Assembly (NCBI GenBank): GCA_937906355.1
Contig: CALCWF010000073.1
Span: 1-6,508, forward strand
DNA length: 6,508 nt
Origin: an uncultured Rickettsiales bacterium
GTDB taxonomy: Bacteria; Pseudomonadota; Alphaproteobacteria; Rickettsiales; Deianiraeaceae
Direction: 5' to 3'
The notes under the pieces were generated by a model. The model was not told the origin of the DNA. It made no database searches and was given only the letters and a program-made list of their open reading frames with translations. Both the position numbers and the translations under genes were made by a program. Each line of letters starts with the position of its first letter. The stretch's first letter is position 1. This document shows positions 4,967 to 6,508 of the stretch, in pieces.

Positions 4967-6472
4967 TTAATGCTTGGGTATAATTTTACTATGATAGTTG
5001 CTACGAAAACTGCTGTTTTTATTGACGTATGAAATAGAGTTTTTTTTATTGTTATTATATTTCTGCTCATTGCACTTAGTGCATTTGTTTTTATTGACGA
5101 AACGATTCCTGTTATCAGTGAATATACGTGTGGTTTCCTGCATATTTCTCGCATATTTATGACTTTTATTGGTATTATTGTTGTGTTTTCTGTATGCGTA
5201 TATGGCGTCGTCTCGTTTTTTCTTATCAAAGTTTATTTTTGATTCAATATTCTTTTTTTTGAATCTACGTCCAAATGAATCTATTTTCGAATAACAGGAG
5301 GTCTTATAACAAGAAGTCTTTTTGTGAGTTTGTTTTTGAATGAATTTGTTTTGTTCTTTTGCTACGTCTCGCAGTAGAGTTTCCATGCCTCTTTGTTCTG
5401 CTTCCATTAAGATTTCTAGCCAGTGAACGTTTTGACCTGATTCTTCGAACTTTTTATCTTTTATAATTTTCTTAGCGTTATACAGTCCATGCGTAACGCA
5501 TGTTCCGCCAACTTGCGTAGGTTTTCCGTCTTTTGTTCTATTTTGATAGAAGAAATACGATGCTTCTGATGCTTTATCTGGCATGCATACTTCAAGAGCT
5601 CTTTGAAATGTATTAGCTATTGATAAACCATATGTTGTTATGGCGTCGTTGACGTCGAGTGAGTTTGAATTTATTATCGTTATATTAGGTTTCCCATCTT
5701 TTATGGCAACAACGACATCGAGCATGTGATGGTTCTTACGATCTGTATACGGGAATACAAGAACTTGATCCTCGTTCTTTTTTTCGGAATTATCAAAAGC
5801 TTCCTTTATTCTATTCAAAAAATCCGTTTCACGATCTATATTATTTACGGATAGACTTTTATCTGCTAACTCGTTTGAACGCTGTGCGTGCACCTTTTTG
5901 ATTTGTCCATTTTTCTGCTTTATTTTATAGTCATACGACTTTTCTTCGAGCATTATTCTATCTGTATACGCATAAGGCGATGGACAGTCTATATTTTGAC
6001 TAAACCAATCAATATTTAAGTCATTTTTATTATTCGAAATGATCTTATTACCATCTTTGTCTAATACTTTTTCTACATGTATAGTAGAGTTTAGTTCTAT
6101 TTTTGCGTTATTTTTGTATATATTTTGCATTGTGTGTGGCGAGACTATTATTGATGAGTTTCCGGATATTATGAAATAAAAGTCTCTTAGCATCGATTTT
6201 GCTATTTTATGTAATATTGACGGCGTTACCGATTGTTTAAAGTTTCCGTTATCGAAGTATTCTTCGATTTCCTCGTCTGTCATTAATTTATCGCATGATT
6301 TACGTTTAAAATGAACGATGGCGACTTCATCGTACTTAGCATTTGTGAACTTATTGAAGTTGTTCTCAAGCCTGCAAGTGATGTCGAATTTTTTAGAACC
6401 GATGTCTATTTTTGTGAATTCTTTATCGGTATTTTCGTCGTTGACACCAGATTCATTGTTATTCTCGTCCAT
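4967..6472 (-). CDS. Putative YopJ-like (clan CE) effector with basic Lys/Asn-rich tail
   Basis: This 501-residue protein has no signal peptide or membrane helix. Residues 1-230 are hydrophilic and unrecognised. Residues 235-345 resemble the YopJ/AvrRxv family: H249 is followed 10-12 residues later by DGK and at +19 by N268. In YopJ the triad residues H109 and E128 are also 19 apart, with an NGK/DGK at the same place. Then come ALE-x4-PD (292-299), YFF (306-308), Q320 and C325, with C-x4-L-x2-AKK (325-335) matching YopJ's C-x4-L-x2-AKK. H-to-C spacing is 76 versus 63 in YopJ, so the middle has insertions. The family acetylates or deconjugates host signalling proteins. Residues 381-501 are Lys/Asn/Ser-rich, with RRFKKK, DKKKR and a C-x2-C (464-467). 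ATG 6472 is the first start inside the window, but the frame stays open to 6508 with no ribosome site, so the gene may begin outside. The YopJ link is recalled by eye; Asn for Glu leaves activity uncertain. Confidence 0.6.
   Translation of the reverse strand: MDENNNESGVNDENTDKEFTKIDIGSKKFDITCRLENNFNKFTNAKYDEVAIVHFKRKSCDKLMTDEEIEEYFDNGNFKQSVTPSILHKIAKSMLRDFYFIISGNSSIIVSPHTMQNIYKNNAKIELNSTIHVEKVLDKDGNKIISNNKNDLNIDWFSQNIDCPSPYAYTDRIMLEEKSYDYKIKQKNGQIKKVHAQRSNELADKSLSVNNIDRETDFLNRIKEAFDNSEKKNEDQVLVFPYTDRKNHHMLDVVVAIKDGKPNITIINSNSLDVNDAITTYGLSIANTFQRALEVCMPDKASEASYFFYQNRTKDGKPTQVGGTCVTHGLYNAKKIIKDKKFEESGQNVHWLEILMEAEQRGMETLLRDVAKEQNKFIQKQTHKKTSCYKTSCYSKIDSFGRRFKKKNIESKINFDKKKRDDAIYAYRKHNNNTNKSHKYARNMQETTRIFTDNRNRFVNKNKCTKCNEQKYNNNKKNSISYVNKNSSFRSNYHSKIIPKH
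5291..5320 (-). repeat. Two-copy 15-base tandem repeat inside the effector gene
   Basis: Units 5291-5305 and 5306-5320 match at 13 of 15 bases and encode KTSCY twice (residues 385-394). The duplication keeps the frame and marks the start of the low-complexity tail, consistent with slippage-driven growth of this region. Confidence 0.8.
5488..5502. repeat. 15-base palindrome over the candidate catalytic cysteine codon
   Basis: CATGCGT-A-ACGCATG is a 7-base perfect inverted repeat with a single central base. On the minus strand it spans the codons for C325, V326, T327 and H328 of the putative effector. It is GC-richer than its surroundings. It may be only a coding coincidence. Confidence 0.6.
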
Positions 6473-6508
6473 ATCATTGTGAGCTTGTATTTTATTTGAT
6501 GTTTTTAC

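Noticed and set aside
4954..5229. Alternative minus-strand frame overlapping the effector tail
   Set aside because: The main frame continues without a stop to 4967. The alternative is low-complexity and starts inside that gene. I considered a frameshift in the tail, but nothing shows which frame would be ancestral.
6311..6499. 62-codon plus-strand frame near the right edge
   Set aside because: Antisense to the N-terminal part of the effector gene; hydrophobic composition results from AT-rich antisense sequence.
1..6508. CRISPR array, insertion sequence, phage genes or attachment site
   Set aside because: No regularly spaced repeats, transposase, integrase or target-site duplication seen on either strand.

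Overview
This is an AT-rich bacterial window. It most resembles an obligately intracellular alphaproteobacterium of the order Rickettsiales, though I cannot place it further by eye. The evidence is a PdhA that matches rickettsial/alphaproteobacterial E1-alpha almost block for block, an alphaproteobacterial-type Bax-inhibitor-1 protein, weak or absent Shine-Dalgarno sites, core genes scattered away from their usual partners, and a likely VirB4 N-terminus next to a candidate secreted effector.

Left part (1-1776). A minus-strand gene cut by the left edge has 36 visible codons that look like the start of a VirB4-type T4SS ATPase. A 265-base divergent spacer follows. Next on the plus strand is mreB, encoding the actin-like cell-shape protein; it lacks an ATG start and has no mreC/mreD beside it. 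A minus-strand tRNA-Arg(CCU) with encoded CCA sits just after mreB.

Middle part (1777-4931). Three plus-strand genes lie in a row with gaps of about 80-90 bases: a Bax-inhibitor-1 family membrane protein, a 12-helix MFS transporter, and pdhA (pyruvate dehydrogenase E1 alpha). pdhB does not follow.

Right part (4967-6508). A long minus-strand gene converges on pdhA. Most of it is unfamiliar. Its middle, however, carries a His...Asn...Gln...Cys arrangement whose first interval (19 residues), flanking DGK motif and post-cysteine pattern (C-x4-L-x2-AKK) match what I recall of the YopJ family (clan CE acetyltransferase/protease effectors). The glutamate of the YopJ triad is replaced by asparagine. 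A roughly 120-residue, Lys/Asn-rich basic tail follows. The frame stays open to the right edge, so its true start may lie outside the window.

Taken together, cell-shape, pyruvate-metabolism and transport genes are interleaved with one probable T4SS component and one probable effector. Whether that effector uses that secretion system is inference. The YopJ-like protein is the most novel item here.
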